64,000 nt of DNA, from assembly GCF_039543385.1 (NCBI RefSeq), contig NZ_BAABJQ010000020.1:62001-126000 (forward strand), read 5' to 3'. A program made the position numbers and the translations under genes. The notes under the pieces were generated by a model. That model did no database searches. It worked only from the letters and a program-made list of their open reading frames with translations, and was not told where the DNA came from. Positions 1 to 8,818 of the stretch are shown in pieces. The stretch's first letter is position 1, and each line of letters starts with the position of its first letter. This DNA comes from Rugosimonospora acidiphila. Lineage in GTDB: Bacteria; Actinomycetota; Actinomycetes; Mycobacteriales; Micromonosporaceae.

Positions 1-807
1 AAGACCTACCCCGAGCGGCTGACCGAGGCCGGCGTCAGCTGGAAGATCTACCACCAGCCCGGCGGCGTGACCGGCCTGGCCGCCATCCAGCACATCGCGC
101 AGTACTTCAACGCCCAGCCCGGCACGCCCCTGTACGACCAGGGCATGGCGACCTCGCCGATCGGTCAGTTCGAGTACGACGCGCTCAACGACAAGCTGCC
201 CACGGTCAGCTGGCTGCTACCCCCGTCGGGCTACGACGAGCACCCCGCCGGCCTGCCGGCCGCCGGCGCCACCTTCGTGGCCAGCAAGATCGATGCCATC
301 GCGGCCAACCCGGATGTCTGGGCCAAGACCGTGTTCATCCTGTCCTACGACGAGAACGACGGGCTGTTCGACCACGTCCTGCCGCCCACCCCGCCGGCCG
401 GCACGCCGGACGAGTTCGTGTTCAAGACGTCGGTGACCGGGGTGGACGGCGCCGGCCTGCCGACCGGACTCGGCTTCCGGGTGCCGTGCGTCATCGTCTC
501 GCCCTGGACCGTCGGTGGCTACGTGGCCTCCGAGCTGTTCGACCACACCTCGCAGCTGCGGTTCCTGGAGCAGATCACCGGGGTGATGGAGACCAACATC
601 AGCGACTGGCGCCGCCGGACCGTGGGCGACCTCACCTCGGCGTTCCGGTTCAACGACACGTCCAAGACCGTACCGACCCTGCCGGACACCACGGGCCAGT
701 ACAACCTGGCCCAGTACGAGGTGGCCACGCTGCCGCCGCCGGTGGTGCCGACCACCCAGCAGAGCGTGCCGCACCAGGAGCCGGGCAAGCGGCCGAAGGT
801 GAAGTGA
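1..807 (+). CDS. Phosphoesterase / phospholipase C-like protein, 3' part only
   Basis: The reading frame is open from the first base, so the start and any export signal lie outside the window; 268 codons are visible. The fragment belongs to the phosphoesterase family that contains bacterial phospholipase C and acid phosphatases (PF04185-like): it has the conserved DENDGLFDHV segment, the motif SPWTVGGYV and the FDHTSQLRFLE segment typical of the C-terminal half. It is clearly paralogous to the complete protein at 35470-36897, matching along its length including the NISDWRR and PGKRPK-like end. From the family, it probably hydrolyses phosphate esters outside the cell. A strong hairpin follows the stop. 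Exact substrate unknown. Confidence 0.88.
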   Translation, partial: KTYPERLTEAGVSWKIYHQPGGVTGLAAIQHIAQYFNAQPGTPLYDQGMATSPIGQFEYDALNDKLPTVSWLLPPSGYDEHPAGLPAAGATFVASKIDAIAANPDVWAKTVFILSYDENDGLFDHVLPPTPPAGTPDEFVFKTSVTGVDGAGLPTGLGFRVPCVIVSPWTVGGYVASELFDHTSQLRFLEQITGVMETNISDWRRRTVGDLTSAFRFNDTSKTVPTLPDTTGQYNLAQYEVATLPPPVVPTTQQSVPHQEPGKRPKVK

Positions 808-828
808 TTTCCGCACCTCGCGCGTCAA

Positions 829-860
829 CCGCGGGCCGGGCGTTCCCGCCCGGCCCGCGG
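829..860 (+). terminator. Perfect 14-bp hairpin after the phosphoesterase
   Basis: Arms 829-842 and 847-860 are exact reverse complements around a TTCC loop, 22 bases after the stop at 807. There is no T-run, as is common for actinobacterial terminators. Confidence 0.8.
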
Positions 861-881
861 CCGTTGGCGTACCCTAAACAT

Positions 882-902
882 CTACGATCCTAGTTAAATG
901 GC
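882..902 (+). promoter_or_regulatory. Candidate operator/promoter shared with 2269-2289 (GntR site)
   Basis: This 21-base stretch, containing TAGTTAAAT, matches 2269-2289 at 17 of 21 positions. Both copies sit just upstream of a gene of the same GntR-ABC locus. The core of the second copy is an inverted repeat (TAAC-N6-GTTA); here only the right half is intact. The GntR regulator encoded at 930 is the obvious candidate to bind it; that is inference. Confidence 0.5.
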
Positions 903-929
903 AGTCAGGCGTTGATGGGCGGTGGAGCC

Positions 930-1319
930 GTGATCGATTTCCAGTTGGACATCCGTTCCGGCGTCCCGCCATACGTGCAACTGGTCCAGCAGGTGCGGCA
1001 CGCCCTGCGCCTCGGCCTGCTGTCCCCCGGCGACCAGCTGCCGACGGTCAAGGAGGTGGTGGCCAAGCTGGCCATCAACCCCAACACCGTGCTCAAGGCG
1101 TACCGCGAGCTGGAGCACGAGGGCCTGGTGTCGCCGCGGCCCGGCCTGGGTACGTTCGTGACCCGCAGCCTCGCCGACGACTCCCTGCCGGCGCACGAAC
1201 CCCTGCGGCGGGACCTGCTGCGCTGGCTCGACTCGGCACACCGGGCCGGCCTCGACGCGGAGAACATCGAGGCCCTGTTCATGACCACCTTCCGCGCCAC
1301 CGTTCGGGTGCCGCGGTGA
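930..1319 (+). CDS. GntR-family regulator, YtrA subfamily
   Basis: A small (about 129 residue) DNA-binding repressor with an N-terminal winged helix (GVPPYVQLVQQVR, then PTVKEVVAKLAINPNTVLKAYRELEHEGLV and GLGTFV) and only a short helical C-terminal tail. This is the YtrA architecture, which lacks a large ligand domain and typically controls an adjacent ABC transporter. The GTG at 930 gives the family-typical MIDFQLDIRSG start; an in-frame ATG lies at 915. It overlaps the next ATPase gene (GTGA), so it is co-transcribed with it. It probably autoregulates through the repeated site at 882-902 and 2269-2289. Confidence 0.88.
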   Translation: MIDFQLDIRSGVPPYVQLVQQVRHALRLGLLSPGDQLPTVKEVVAKLAINPNTVLKAYRELEHEGLVSPRPGLGTFVTRSLADDSLPAHEPLRRDLLRWLDSAHRAGLDAENIEALFMTTFRATVRVPR

Positions 1320-2218
1320 CGTTGGCGATCGAGGCCAGGCGCCTCGGCAGGTGCTACGGGCAGCGATGGGCGCTGACCGACTGCGACCTGCGCGTCCCGG
1401 CGGGACGGATCGTCGGCCTGGTCGGCCCGAACGGTGCCGGCAAGTCCACGCTGCTCAGCCTCGCGTGCGGGCTGATCGCGCCGACCACCGGCAGCATCAG
1501 CGTGTTGGGCAGCAGGCCGGCGGCCACCGCTGAGCAACTGGCCCGGGTCGGCTTCGTCGCCCAGGACACCCCGCTGTACGCGAACCTGTCCGTGGCCGAG
1601 CACCTCCGCCTCGGCGCCAAGCTCAACCCCCGGTGGGATCCCCGGTTGGCGCACGACCGCGTCCGCCGGATCGGGCTCGACCCCGGCCAGAAGGCGGGCC
1701 GGCTCTCCGGTGGCCAGCGCGCTCAGCTCGCCCTGACCCTCGCCGCCGCGAAGCGACCCGAGCTACTGATCTTCGACGAGCCGCTCGCCGCCCTGGACCC
1801 GCTGGCCCGCCGGACCTTCCTGCAGAGCCTGATGGAGTTCGTCGCCGAGTTGGCGGCCACCGTGGTGCTGTCCTCACATCTGGTCACCGACCTGGAGCGG
1901 GTCTGCGACTATCTGGTCGTCCTGGCCGGCGGGAGGGTGCAGGTGGCGGGCCTCGCCGAGGATCTCCTGGACACCCACCACCGCCTGATAGGGGGCCAGG
2001 GCGACTTCGATGCCCTGCCCGCGGAGGTCGACATCATCCGGGCCGAGCGGACCGGCCGGCAGACCACCCTGACGCTGCGCTCCCCCGTGATGCTCCCGTA
2101 CTACGGCACGCAGGTCCAGCGGCTGGACCTCGAGGAGTTGGTGCTCGCCTACCTGCGACGCGCCGAGGCCGGCAGCGGGATCGCGGCACCGGGCCGGCTC
2201 CTGCCGACGCGGTCCTGA
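1316..2218 (+). CDS. ABC transporter ATP-binding protein (first copy)
   Basis: A 300-residue cytoplasmic ATPase of the type that drives an ABC-2 exporter. Visible motifs are Walker A GPNGAGKST, signature LSGGQ, Walker B LLIFDEP with the following LAALDP D-loop, and the switch histidine in LSSHL. The GTG start overlaps the GntR stop by four bases. It is closely similar along its length to the second ATPase at 2372-3283, so the pair looks like a tandem duplication. They may form a heterodimer with the permease at 3280 or serve alternative states. Cargo is unknown; YtrA-linked transporters are often implicated in cell-envelope or antibiotic stress. Confidence 0.92.
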   Translation: MTLAIEARRLGRCYGQRWALTDCDLRVPAGRIVGLVGPNGAGKSTLLSLACGLIAPTTGSISVLGSRPAATAEQLARVGFVAQDTPLYANLSVAEHLRLGAKLNPRWDPRLAHDRVRRIGLDPGQKAGRLSGGQRAQLALTLAAAKRPELLIFDEPLAALDPLARRTFLQSLMEFVAELAATVVLSSHLVTDLERVCDYLVVLAGGRVQVAGLAEDLLDTHHRLIGGQGDFDALPAEVDIIRAERTGRQTTLTLRSPVMLPYYGTQVQRLDLEELVLAYLRRAEAGSGIAAPGRLLPTRS

Positions 2219-2237
2219 CCGACGAGAACGGGATCGC

Positions 2238-2289
2238 TTGACACTCATCGACCCGTCTCTCCATACTGCTAACATCGTAGTTAAATAGC
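2238..2289 (+). promoter_or_regulatory. Promoter and operator before the second ABC ATPase
   Basis: TTGACA (2238-2243) is followed after 18 bases by CATACT (2262-2267), a plausible -35/-10 pair. Immediately downstream, 2269-2289 repeats the site at 882-902 and contains the inverted repeat TAACATCGTAGTTA. An operator over the start site would let the GntR protein repress this promoter. This is a prediction from sequence. Confidence 0.55.
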
Positions 2290-2371
2290 TCTTTGAATGA
2301 TCTCACCGCGGCGCCGCTCGCGCGCCCGCGAACCCGTCCGCCACATCGCCACGAGGCACGAGGGTGAGGAC

Positions 2372-3283
2372 ATGACAGCCGTCCTGCACACCGAGAGGCT
2401 CACCAAGCGGTACGGTCACCGTCCCGCGCTCACGGACGTCGACCTCGACATCCCACCCGGCAGGGTGGTGGGTCTGGTCGGGCCGAACGGTGCCGGCAAA
2501 TCGACCCTGCTCGGGCTGGCCGGTGGGCTCATCACGCCGACCTCGGGCACCATCACCGTGCTGGGTAACCGGCCCGCCGCGAACGCGGCCCACCTGGCGA
2601 GGGTCGGCTTCGTCGCGCAGAACACGCCCGTCTACCCGGGCCTGTCCGTACGCGACCACCTGCGCCTGGGCGCCCGCCTCAACCGGAGCTGGGACCAGCG
2701 GCTGGCCGAGCGGCGCATCGCGCAGGTGGGTCTCGACCCGGGACAGAAGGCCGGCCGGCTCTCCGGCGGCCAGCACGCCCAGCTCGCCCTGACGATCGCC
2801 GTCGCCAAACGACCCGAGCTGCTCATCCTCGACGAGCCCGTCGCCGCACTGGATCCGTTGGCGCGCAACCAGTTCCTGCGCAACCTGATGGAGTTCATCG
2901 GCGAGCTGGAGGTGACCGTCGTGTTGTCCTCACACCTGATCAGCGACCTGGAACAGGTCTGCGACCACCTCGTCCTGCTGTCCGCGTCGCGGGTCCAGCT
3001 CGCGGGCGAAGTCGACGCGCTGCTGGCCGAGCACCACCGGCTGAGGGCGGCACGCGGCGACCTCGACGACCTGCCCGCGGAGGTCGAGGTCATCACCGCC
3101 GAACACCGCGCCGGCGAAAGTACCGTGGTGGTGCGGCGAGCCGGCACCGCGCCGATCCCCGGTGGCGCTCATCGAATCGAGAGCGTCGGTCTGGAAGAGC
3201 TGATCCTCGCCTACCTGACCCGGGCCGCCGACGCGTCCGTGGCCTACCAGCCCACCACGAGGCCCATGGAGGCGCAGCGATGA
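2372..3283 (+). CDS. ABC transporter ATP-binding protein (second copy)
   Basis: A 303-residue ATPase with Walker A GPNGAGKST, signature LSGGQ, Walker B LLILDEP and the H-loop LSSHL. The ATG at 2372 is chosen because a GAGG-type ribosome site precedes it and the family-typical MTAVLHTERLTKRYG starts there; the longer frame from 2297 would add 25 arginine-rich residues without family resemblance. It is a paralogue of the ATPase at 1316 but has its own promoter and operator. The stop overlaps the permease start (ATGA), so the two form a transporter unit. Confidence 0.92.
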   Translation: MTAVLHTERLTKRYGHRPALTDVDLDIPPGRVVGLVGPNGAGKSTLLGLAGGLITPTSGTITVLGNRPAANAAHLARVGFVAQNTPVYPGLSVRDHLRLGARLNRSWDQRLAERRIAQVGLDPGQKAGRLSGGQHAQLALTIAVAKRPELLILDEPVAALDPLARNQFLRNLMEFIGELEVTVVLSSHLISDLEQVCDHLVLLSASRVQLAGEVDALLAEHHRLRAARGDLDDLPAEVEVITAEHRAGESTVVVRRAGTAPIPGGAHRIESVGLEELILAYLTRAADASVAYQPTTRPMEAQR

Positions 3284-4290
3284 TCTGGCTGACCTGGCGG
3301 CAGTTCCGCGTCCAGTTCGTGGCGGCACTCGTCGTCCTCGCCGCGCTCGCGGGCTATCTGGTGGTCCTGGGCCGCTCGATCCGCCACAGCTACAACTCCG
3401 ACATCCTCGGCTGTGTCGCGGCCAATGGCTGCAGCCTCTCCCAGGTCGAGGCCCGCTTCGTCCAGGACTACGCCGGCCCCGTGCGGGTGTCCGGGGTGCT
3501 GCTGATGGTCGTACCCGCGATCATCGGGCTGTTCTGGGCCACCCCGATGATCACACGGGAACTCGAGACCGACACCCACCGCCTGGTGTGGAACCAGAGC
3601 GTGACTCGCACCCGCTGGCTGGCGGTCAAGCTCACCCTCGTCGGGCTGTTCGGCGTGGCCGCCACCGGAGCGGCGAGCCTCGGGCTCACCTGGGCGGCCA
3701 GCCGCTTCGACCAGGTGGAGGGCAACCGGTTCCTGGCCATCGACTTCGCGTCGCGCAACCTCACCCCGCTCGGATACGCCGCGTTCGCGTTCGCGCTCGG
3801 CATCGCCGTGGGGCTGCTCGTGCGCCGCACCGTACCGGCGATGGCCATCACGTTGGCCGTCATCGCCGTGGTCCAGTTCGCGATACCCATCGCCGCCCGC
3901 CCGCACCTTCGCGCGCCGGTCACGGCGTCGGTGCCGTACACGAGTGCGGTCCCGGATGACCGGGGTGGCTTCCTGAAGATCCCGGGGCCCGGGCGCCCGG
4001 TGGAGATCGAGGGCTACACCATCCCCGGCGCCCTGATGCTCACCTCCTCCGCGGCCCTGCTCGACTCCGCCGGCAGGCAGGTCGTCAGCGATCAGCTCCG
4101 GCAGTGCCTGCTGCGCGATCCGAGGAAGACTCAGGACTGCGTGGCCCGGCTGAACCTGCACTTCCGGGTCTCGTACCAGCCGGCCAACCGGTACTGGTCG
4201 TTCCAGATGCTGGAGTTCGGTGGCTTCGTCGTGCTGGCCGTGCTGCTGGTCGGCGTGTCGCTCTGGTGGATCCGCCGGATCCGGGGCTGA
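3280..4290 (+). CDS. ABC-2-type transporter permease
   Basis: A 336-residue membrane protein translationally coupled to the ATPase upstream. About six hydrophobic segments are visible: residues 10-30, 70-92, around 110-135, paired segments near 160-210, and a C-terminal segment ending WWIRRIRG. The loop FWATPMITRELETDTHRLVWNQSVTRTRW is typical of this permease family in actinobacteria. A soluble, probably extracellular stretch separates the fourth and last membrane regions. With the two ATPases it should form an export-type transporter; substrate not evident. Confidence 0.88.
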   Translation: MIWLTWRQFRVQFVAALVVLAALAGYLVVLGRSIRHSYNSDILGCVAANGCSLSQVEARFVQDYAGPVRVSGVLLMVVPAIIGLFWATPMITRELETDTHRLVWNQSVTRTRWLAVKLTLVGLFGVAATGAASLGLTWAASRFDQVEGNRFLAIDFASRNLTPLGYAAFAFALGIAVGLLVRRTVPAMAITLAVIAVVQFAIPIAARPHLRAPVTASVPYTSAVPDDRGGFLKIPGPGRPVEIEGYTIPGALMLTSSAALLDSAGRQVVSDQLRQCLLRDPRKTQDCVARLNLHFRVSYQPANRYWSFQMLEFGGFVVLAVLLVGVSLWWIRRIRG

Positions 4291-4318
4291 CCACCGGGCC
4301 GGGCCGGAGGATTGCCCT

Positions 4319-5536
4319 ATGTGGCGAATCCTCCGGTCCCGGCCCGTGCTGACCGATGAGACCCACCGGGCGACCGCGTTCGAGGTCTTCTTCGACCTGG
4401 TGTTCATCTTCGCCCTCACCCGGATCATCTCGTTCATGGGTCACCCGCCCACCCCGCTGACCCTGGCCCAGGGCCTCGTGCTCCTGCTGCTGCTGTGGAT
4501 GGCCTGGACCACCTACGCCTGGCTGAGCAACCAGGCCCGCGCCGACCTCGGCCTGATCCCCGCCGGCACCATCGCGGCGATGGCGGCCATCTTCGTGATC
4601 GCGCTGGCCATGCCCGACGCCTTCCAGCACGCCGGCGGCAGCCACCGCGGCCCCCTCACCCTGGCCGTGGCCTACGTCGTGCTGCGGGTACTGGACCTGG
4701 TCCTCTACTTCCACATCGCGGCCGGCGACCGGCAGATGCGCACCACGCTGCGGCTGTTCACGCTCACCGCGGTGCTGGCCTGGGTACCGCTGTTCCTCGG
4801 CGCCCTGGCCGGCGGCGGCGCGCAGACCCTGCTGTGGGCCGCGGCGTTCGCCATCGACTTCGGCGGCGGCTTCATCGCCTCGGCCTTCAGCGGGTGGCGG
4901 CTGCGCAGCCCCAGCCACTTCACCGAGCGGCACGGCCTGGTGCTCATCATCGCGCTGGGCGAGTCCCTGATCTCGACCGGCGCCGGGGTCGGCTCGGCGG
5001 TGACCCAGTGGCCGGTGCTGGTGGCGGCGCTGCTCGGCTTCACCAAGGCGGTCTGCCTGTGGTGGCTGTACTTCAAGATCTCCGCTCCCGCGGCGGGCGA
5101 GGCGCTGGGCCGCGTGCCGATCCAGCGGCGCGGCCGATCGGCGAGCGACGCGTACAGCCTGGCACACTTCCTGCTGATCGCCGGGATCATCTACACCGCG
5201 CTGGGGCTTGAGCAGACCATCGCCGGCGTGGCCCACCCGCGGCAGGAGCATGCGTCCGCGGCGCGGCTGCCGTGGACCTCCACCACCGCGCTCTACGGCG
5301 GGGTGGTCCTCTACCTGGCCGGCCGGGCGCTGTTCCTGCGGTTCACCGTCCGGTCCGTCCCGCCCGCGCAGCTCGTCGCCATCGCCGTGCTGCTGGCGCT
5401 GGTGCCCGCCGCCCGGTACCTGCCCGCCCTGGCCGCGCTCGGGCTGCTCACCGCGTTCCTGCTCGTGCTGGTGGGCACCGAATGGTCGCGGCGCTCCCGT
5501 GCCACCGCCCGGGCGGGCCTACCAACGATGGAGTGA
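4319..5536 (+). CDS. LtrA-like (low temperature requirement A) membrane protein
   Basis: A 405-residue polytopic membrane protein with about ten or more hydrophobic helices. The N-terminal block THRATAFEVFFDLVFIFALTRI and the internal ERHGLVLIIALGESLIS are hallmarks of the bacterial low-temperature-requirement A family (PF06772). The start at 4319 has GGAGG at 4306-4310. The molecular function of the family is unknown. It lies 28 bases after the ABC permease, possibly in the same transcript, and converges on the debranching-enzyme gene with only 13 bases between the stops. Confidence 0.88.
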   Translation: MWRILRSRPVLTDETHRATAFEVFFDLVFIFALTRIISFMGHPPTPLTLAQGLVLLLLLWMAWTTYAWLSNQARADLGLIPAGTIAAMAAIFVIALAMPDAFQHAGGSHRGPLTLAVAYVVLRVLDLVLYFHIAAGDRQMRTTLRLFTLTAVLAWVPLFLGALAGGGAQTLLWAAAFAIDFGGGFIASAFSGWRLRSPSHFTERHGLVLIIALGESLISTGAGVGSAVTQWPVLVAALLGFTKAVCLWWLYFKISAPAAGEALGRVPIQRRGRSASDAYSLAHFLLIAGIIYTALGLEQTIAGVAHPRQEHASAARLPWTSTTALYGGVVLYLAGRALFLRFTVRSVPPAQLVAIAVLLALVPAARYLPALAALGLLTAFLLVLVGTEWSRRSRATARAGLPTME

Positions 5537-5549
5537 CGCGCCGGAGCCG

Positions 5550-7715
5550 TCAGGAGGACACGGGCACCGCGCCGGCCCCGATGCCGGCCGCCGGATCGAC
5601 CACCGGGCCGGCTGCCGGATCGACCACCGGGCCGGCTGCCGGATCGACCACCGGGCCGGCCGCCGGATCGTCCGCGCGTCGCACGACGCGCAGCCCGGCG
5701 GGCAGGCCGCCGACCGACACCGCGCCGGTGCCGTCCAGGCTCACCTCCACCTCGTGGCGGCCGACGCGCAGGCCGGCGGCTACGACCGCACCCAGCGGCG
5801 CGCCGGGCAGTGGGCGCAGGCGCAGCTCGCCGGCCGGCACGTCGGGCTCCAGGCCGAGCGCCGCCCGCAGCACCAGCACCGCGGCGGCAGCCGACCAGGC
5901 CTGCGGCCGGCACGAGGCCGGGTAGGGCACCGGGCGGCCGAAGTCGGCACGGTCGTCACCGCCGTACAACTCGGGCAGCCGGTAGTCGAACGCCTCGGCG
6001 GCGGCCAGCAGCCCGCCGGCCAGCCCGGCCGCCGCCGCGCCGAACCCCGCCCGGGCCAGGCCGTCGATCACGATCGCGGTGTCGTGCGCCCAGATCGACC
6101 CACAGTGGTACGACAGCGGATGGAAGCCGGGTTCGCGGGCCGACAGGGTACGCAGCCCGAACCCGCCGGCCAGTTCCGGCGCGGTGAGCCGGGCGGCGAC
6201 GCGGGCGGACTCGTCCCCGGTCAGCAGCCCGGTGCCCAGCAGGTGACCGATGTTGCTGGTCAGCACGTCGACCGGGCGCCCCCCGCCGTCCAGGGCCAGG
6301 GCCGGGTAGGGCCCATCCGGCCCGTCCACCCAGAACCGGGCGCGGAACCGCTCACCGAGTTCGTCCGCGTACCCCCGCCAGCGCGCCGAGCCCGGTCGTC
6401 CGAACGCGTCGAGCATCCGCGCACCGGCCAGGGCCGCCTGGTACGCGTACCCCTGCACCTCACACAGCGCGATCGGCGCCTCGGCCTGCCGGCCGTCGGA
6501 CCGGCGCAGCGCCTCGACGGAGTCCTTCCACCCCTGGTTGACCAGGCCGTGTCCGGGGTGGCCGCGGTAGGTGAGGAACCCGCCGCCCTCGGCGCCGCAC
6601 GCGGCCAGCCAGCCCAGGGCCGCCTCCAGGTTGGGCAGCAGCGCGGCCACCTCGTCGTCGGGCATTCCCCAGCACCACGCCTCGTGCAGCAGAACGATCC
6701 ACAGTGGAGTGGCGTCCACCGTGCCGTAGTAGGCCACCGATCCGGGCCGGGCCTGGGTGCCGGCGAAGACGCTGCCGTGGCGCAGCTCGTGCATTACCTT
6801 GCCTGGTGCCTCGCCGGACCGCTCGTCCACCGCCCGGCCCTGCCGTCGGGCCAGCGCCCGCAAGGTACCGGCGGCCAGCCGGGTGCCCAGCGGCAGCATC
6901 ATCCGGGCCGCCCACAGACTGTCCCGGCCGAACAGGGTCAGGTACCAGGGGACCCCGGCGCCGAGGAAGGTGTCGTCGGGGTGGTCCGGCTCGGTCAGGC
7001 GCAGCGCGGCGAGGTCGTACAGGCTGCGGTCCACCAGCCGGACCAGCCGGCGGTCGTCGGCCACCAGCCGGGGGCTCGACCACTCGACGGGCGCACCGGC
7101 CACCGCCACCGCGGCGGCGCTGGTCTTCACCCGTACCCGAAAGCGCAGCGTCGCCGCCCCGCCCGGCGGTACGGTCAGCGTCCACTCCAGCCCGTCGGGC
7201 AGCGCGGTGGCACCGTCGCCCGAGAGGACCACCTCTGTGTCCTCGCCGGCCCAGCGCAGCCCGCCCGCCATCGGTTCGGCCGGCCGTGGCGTGCCCCGCC
7301 CGCCCCGCTTCACCTCGCGCATCGGCGCCAGGTCGCAGCCCGCGCGCACGGTCACGGTGGTGGTGACCGGCGCGCCCGCGGTCGACCGGACGACCACCTC
7401 CTCGGTCATCCCGTCCGGCACGGCGAGCCGGACCCGCTCCACCCGTACCGTCGGGTCCCGACCCTCGTCGCCCAGGTGCCCGGCCAGCGACACGAAGCGC
7501 GCGCCGTGCGGACCGTCCAGCGCGGCCAGCACCGGCTCCGGGCGCCGGCCGTCCAGCAGCAGCTCGACGGTCGACAGTGCCCGGAGGTCGGCGTGGTAGA
7601 CGCCCTGCGCGCCCGGCCCGCCGATCTGCCCGTCCGGTCCGCCCAGCACGGTGGTGGGCGCGTGGGTGGTCGCCACGAGGTCGTGCAGCGAGCGCTGCCG
7701 GGGCGGCTGGGCCAT
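5550..7715 (-). CDS. Glycogen-debranching-like glycosidase (amylo-alpha-1,6-glucosidase family)
   Basis: A 721-residue, probably cytoplasmic enzyme. The N-terminal ~250 residues resemble the bacterial glycogen-debranching N domain (start MAQPPRQRSLHDLV, with VYHADLRALSTVELLLDG). The rest is an (alpha/alpha)6-barrel glycosidase region with NQGWKDSVEALRRSDG, CEVQGYAYQA and SIWAHDTAIV segments. Families of this type hydrolyse alpha-glucosidic or related linkages in imported oligosaccharides. The last gene of the five-gene operon, it overlaps the oxidoreductase stop (TGATG). The C-terminus carries about three perfect copies of an eight-residue DPAAGPVV repeat encoded by 24-bp units. Confidence 0.85.
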   Translation of the reverse strand: MAQPPRQRSLHDLVATTHAPTTVLGGPDGQIGGPGAQGVYHADLRALSTVELLLDGRRPEPVLAALDGPHGARFVSLAGHLGDEGRDPTVRVERVRLAVPDGMTEEVVVRSTAGAPVTTTVTVRAGCDLAPMREVKRGGRGTPRPAEPMAGGLRWAGEDTEVVLSGDGATALPDGLEWTLTVPPGGAATLRFRVRVKTSAAAVAVAGAPVEWSSPRLVADDRRLVRLVDRSLYDLAALRLTEPDHPDDTFLGAGVPWYLTLFGRDSLWAARMMLPLGTRLAAGTLRALARRQGRAVDERSGEAPGKVMHELRHGSVFAGTQARPGSVAYYGTVDATPLWIVLLHEAWCWGMPDDEVAALLPNLEAALGWLAACGAEGGGFLTYRGHPGHGLVNQGWKDSVEALRRSDGRQAEAPIALCEVQGYAYQAALAGARMLDAFGRPGSARWRGYADELGERFRARFWVDGPDGPYPALALDGGGRPVDVLTSNIGHLLGTGLLTGDESARVAARLTAPELAGGFGLRTLSAREPGFHPLSYHCGSIWAHDTAIVIDGLARAGFGAAAAGLAGGLLAAAEAFDYRLPELYGGDDRADFGRPVPYPASCRPQAWSAAAAVLVLRAALGLEPDVPAGELRLRPLPGAPLGAVVAAGLRVGRHEVEVSLDGTGAVSVGGLPAGLRVVRRADDPAAGPVVDPAAGPVVDPAAGPVVDPAAGIGAGAVPVSS
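5590..5661 (-). repeat. Three 24-bp tandem repeats at the C-terminus of the debranching enzyme
   Basis: Units at 5590-5613, 5614-5637 and 5638-5661 are virtually identical and encode DPAAGPVV; a partial fourth follows. The copy number probably varies by slippage. Confidence 0.9.
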
Positions 7716-8818
7716 CAGGCCACCTGCCGCTGCGGCTCGACCTGCGGCAGCGACGCCAACTCCACCGGGGACGGGCGGGGGCAGGTGCTCGCCACCGCGA
7801 CGGCCCGCCCGCTGTGGGCGGATTCCAGCAGCGACTCCATGACGTCGAGCACGTGGAACGCGATGAGCCCGCCGGCCCGGTGCGCTTCGTCCCGGGGCGT
7901 GGCCGCCAGGTCGGCCAGCCCGTACCCGCGCCCGGCGCCGAGGTACCCGGCGGAGACCGGCAGCGTACGCCACTCGGGGTCGTCGAGCCCGCGCAGCCGC
8001 ACGTCGCCGTCGAAGCGGTTGGGGTCGGGCACGATCAGCGAGGCGTCGCTGCCGTGCACCTCGATGTTGGCCGAGGCCGTGGCGACCACGTCGAAGCTCA
8101 TCAGCAGCGTGGACAGCACGCCGGAGGCGTGGGTCAGCACGCCGGTGACGTGCGTGTCGGTGTGCACCGGCACCGTCTGGCCGGCGCGCGGGCCGGAGCC
8201 GATGACCCGCTGCGCGCGGGCCCGGCTGGCCGACCCGGTCACCGAGCTGACCGGGCCGAGCAGGGTCACCAGCGCGCTGAGGTAGTACGGCCCCATGTCC
8301 AGCAGCGGGCCGCCGCCGGGCAGGTAGTAGAAGTCCGGGTCGGGGTGCCAGCGCTCGTGACCGGGCGTGGTCATCGTCGCGGTCGCCGCGATCGGGGTAC
8401 CGATGGCGCCGGCGTCGATCGCCCGCCGGGCGGTCTGCGTACCGGTACCCAGCACGGTGTCCGGGGCGCACCCGACCCGTACCCCGGCCTCGCCGGCCGC
8501 GGCCAGGATCCGGCGGGCCTGCTCGGTGTCGGCGGCCAGCGGCTTCTCGCTGTAGACGTCCTTGCCGGCGGCGATGGCCCGCAGCGACACGTCGGCGTGC
8601 GCGACCGGCACGGTCAGGTTCACCACCACGTCGACCTCCGGGTCGGCGACCAGCTCGCCGACGCCCAGCGCCCGGACCCCGGGGTGGGAGTCCGCGACCG
8701 CCCCGGCCCGCGCGGCGTCCAGGTCGGCGACCGCGCTCAGGCACAGCCCCGACAGCCGGTCGATGGTCCTGAGGTACTGCCCGGAGATCGCGCCACAGCC
8801 GACGATCCCGACGTTCAC
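7715..8818 (-). CDS. Gfo/Idh/MocA-family NAD(P)-dependent oxidoreductase
   Basis: A 367-residue sugar dehydrogenase-like protein. The N-terminal Rossmann fold begins VNVGIVGCGAISGQYL, and the catalytic EKP motif is present (YSEKPLA), followed by the C-terminal beta-sheet domain (GGGPLLDMGPYYLSAL). Such enzymes oxidise or reduce sugars, uronates or inositols. The GTG start overlaps the ThuA-like gene's stop (GTGA), and the stop overlaps the debranching-enzyme start, so it lies inside a tightly coupled operon. Another GTG at 8828 would add three residues. Its place beside a ThuA-like protein suggests action on 3-keto or uronic sugars. Confidence 0.9.
   Translation of the reverse strand: MNVGIVGCGAISGQYLRTIDRLSGLCLSAVADLDAARAGAVADSHPGVRALGVGELVADPEVDVVVNLTVPVAHADVSLRAIAAGKDVYSEKPLAADTEQARRILAAAGEAGVRVGCAPDTVLGTGTQTARRAIDAGAIGTPIAATATMTTPGHERWHPDPDFYYLPGGGPLLDMGPYYLSALVTLLGPVSSVTGSASRARAQRVIGSGPRAGQTVPVHTDTHVTGVLTHASGVLSTLLMSFDVVATASANIEVHGSDASLIVPDPNRFDGDVRLRGLDDPEWRTLPVSAGYLGAGRGYGLADLAATPRDEAHRAGGLIAFHVLDVMESLLESAHSGRAVAVASTCPRPSPVELASLPQVEPQRQVA

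Noticed and set aside
5208..8285. A 1025-codon plus-strand frame antisense to the debranching enzyme
   Set aside because: Low-complexity Arg/Gly/Gln composition, no family motif; a GC-skew shadow.
5550..8744. A 1064-codon minus-strand frame
   Set aside because: Only the part from the ATG at 7715 resembles a protein family; the upstream 343 codons are arginine-rich shadow of the overlapping oxidoreductase gene.
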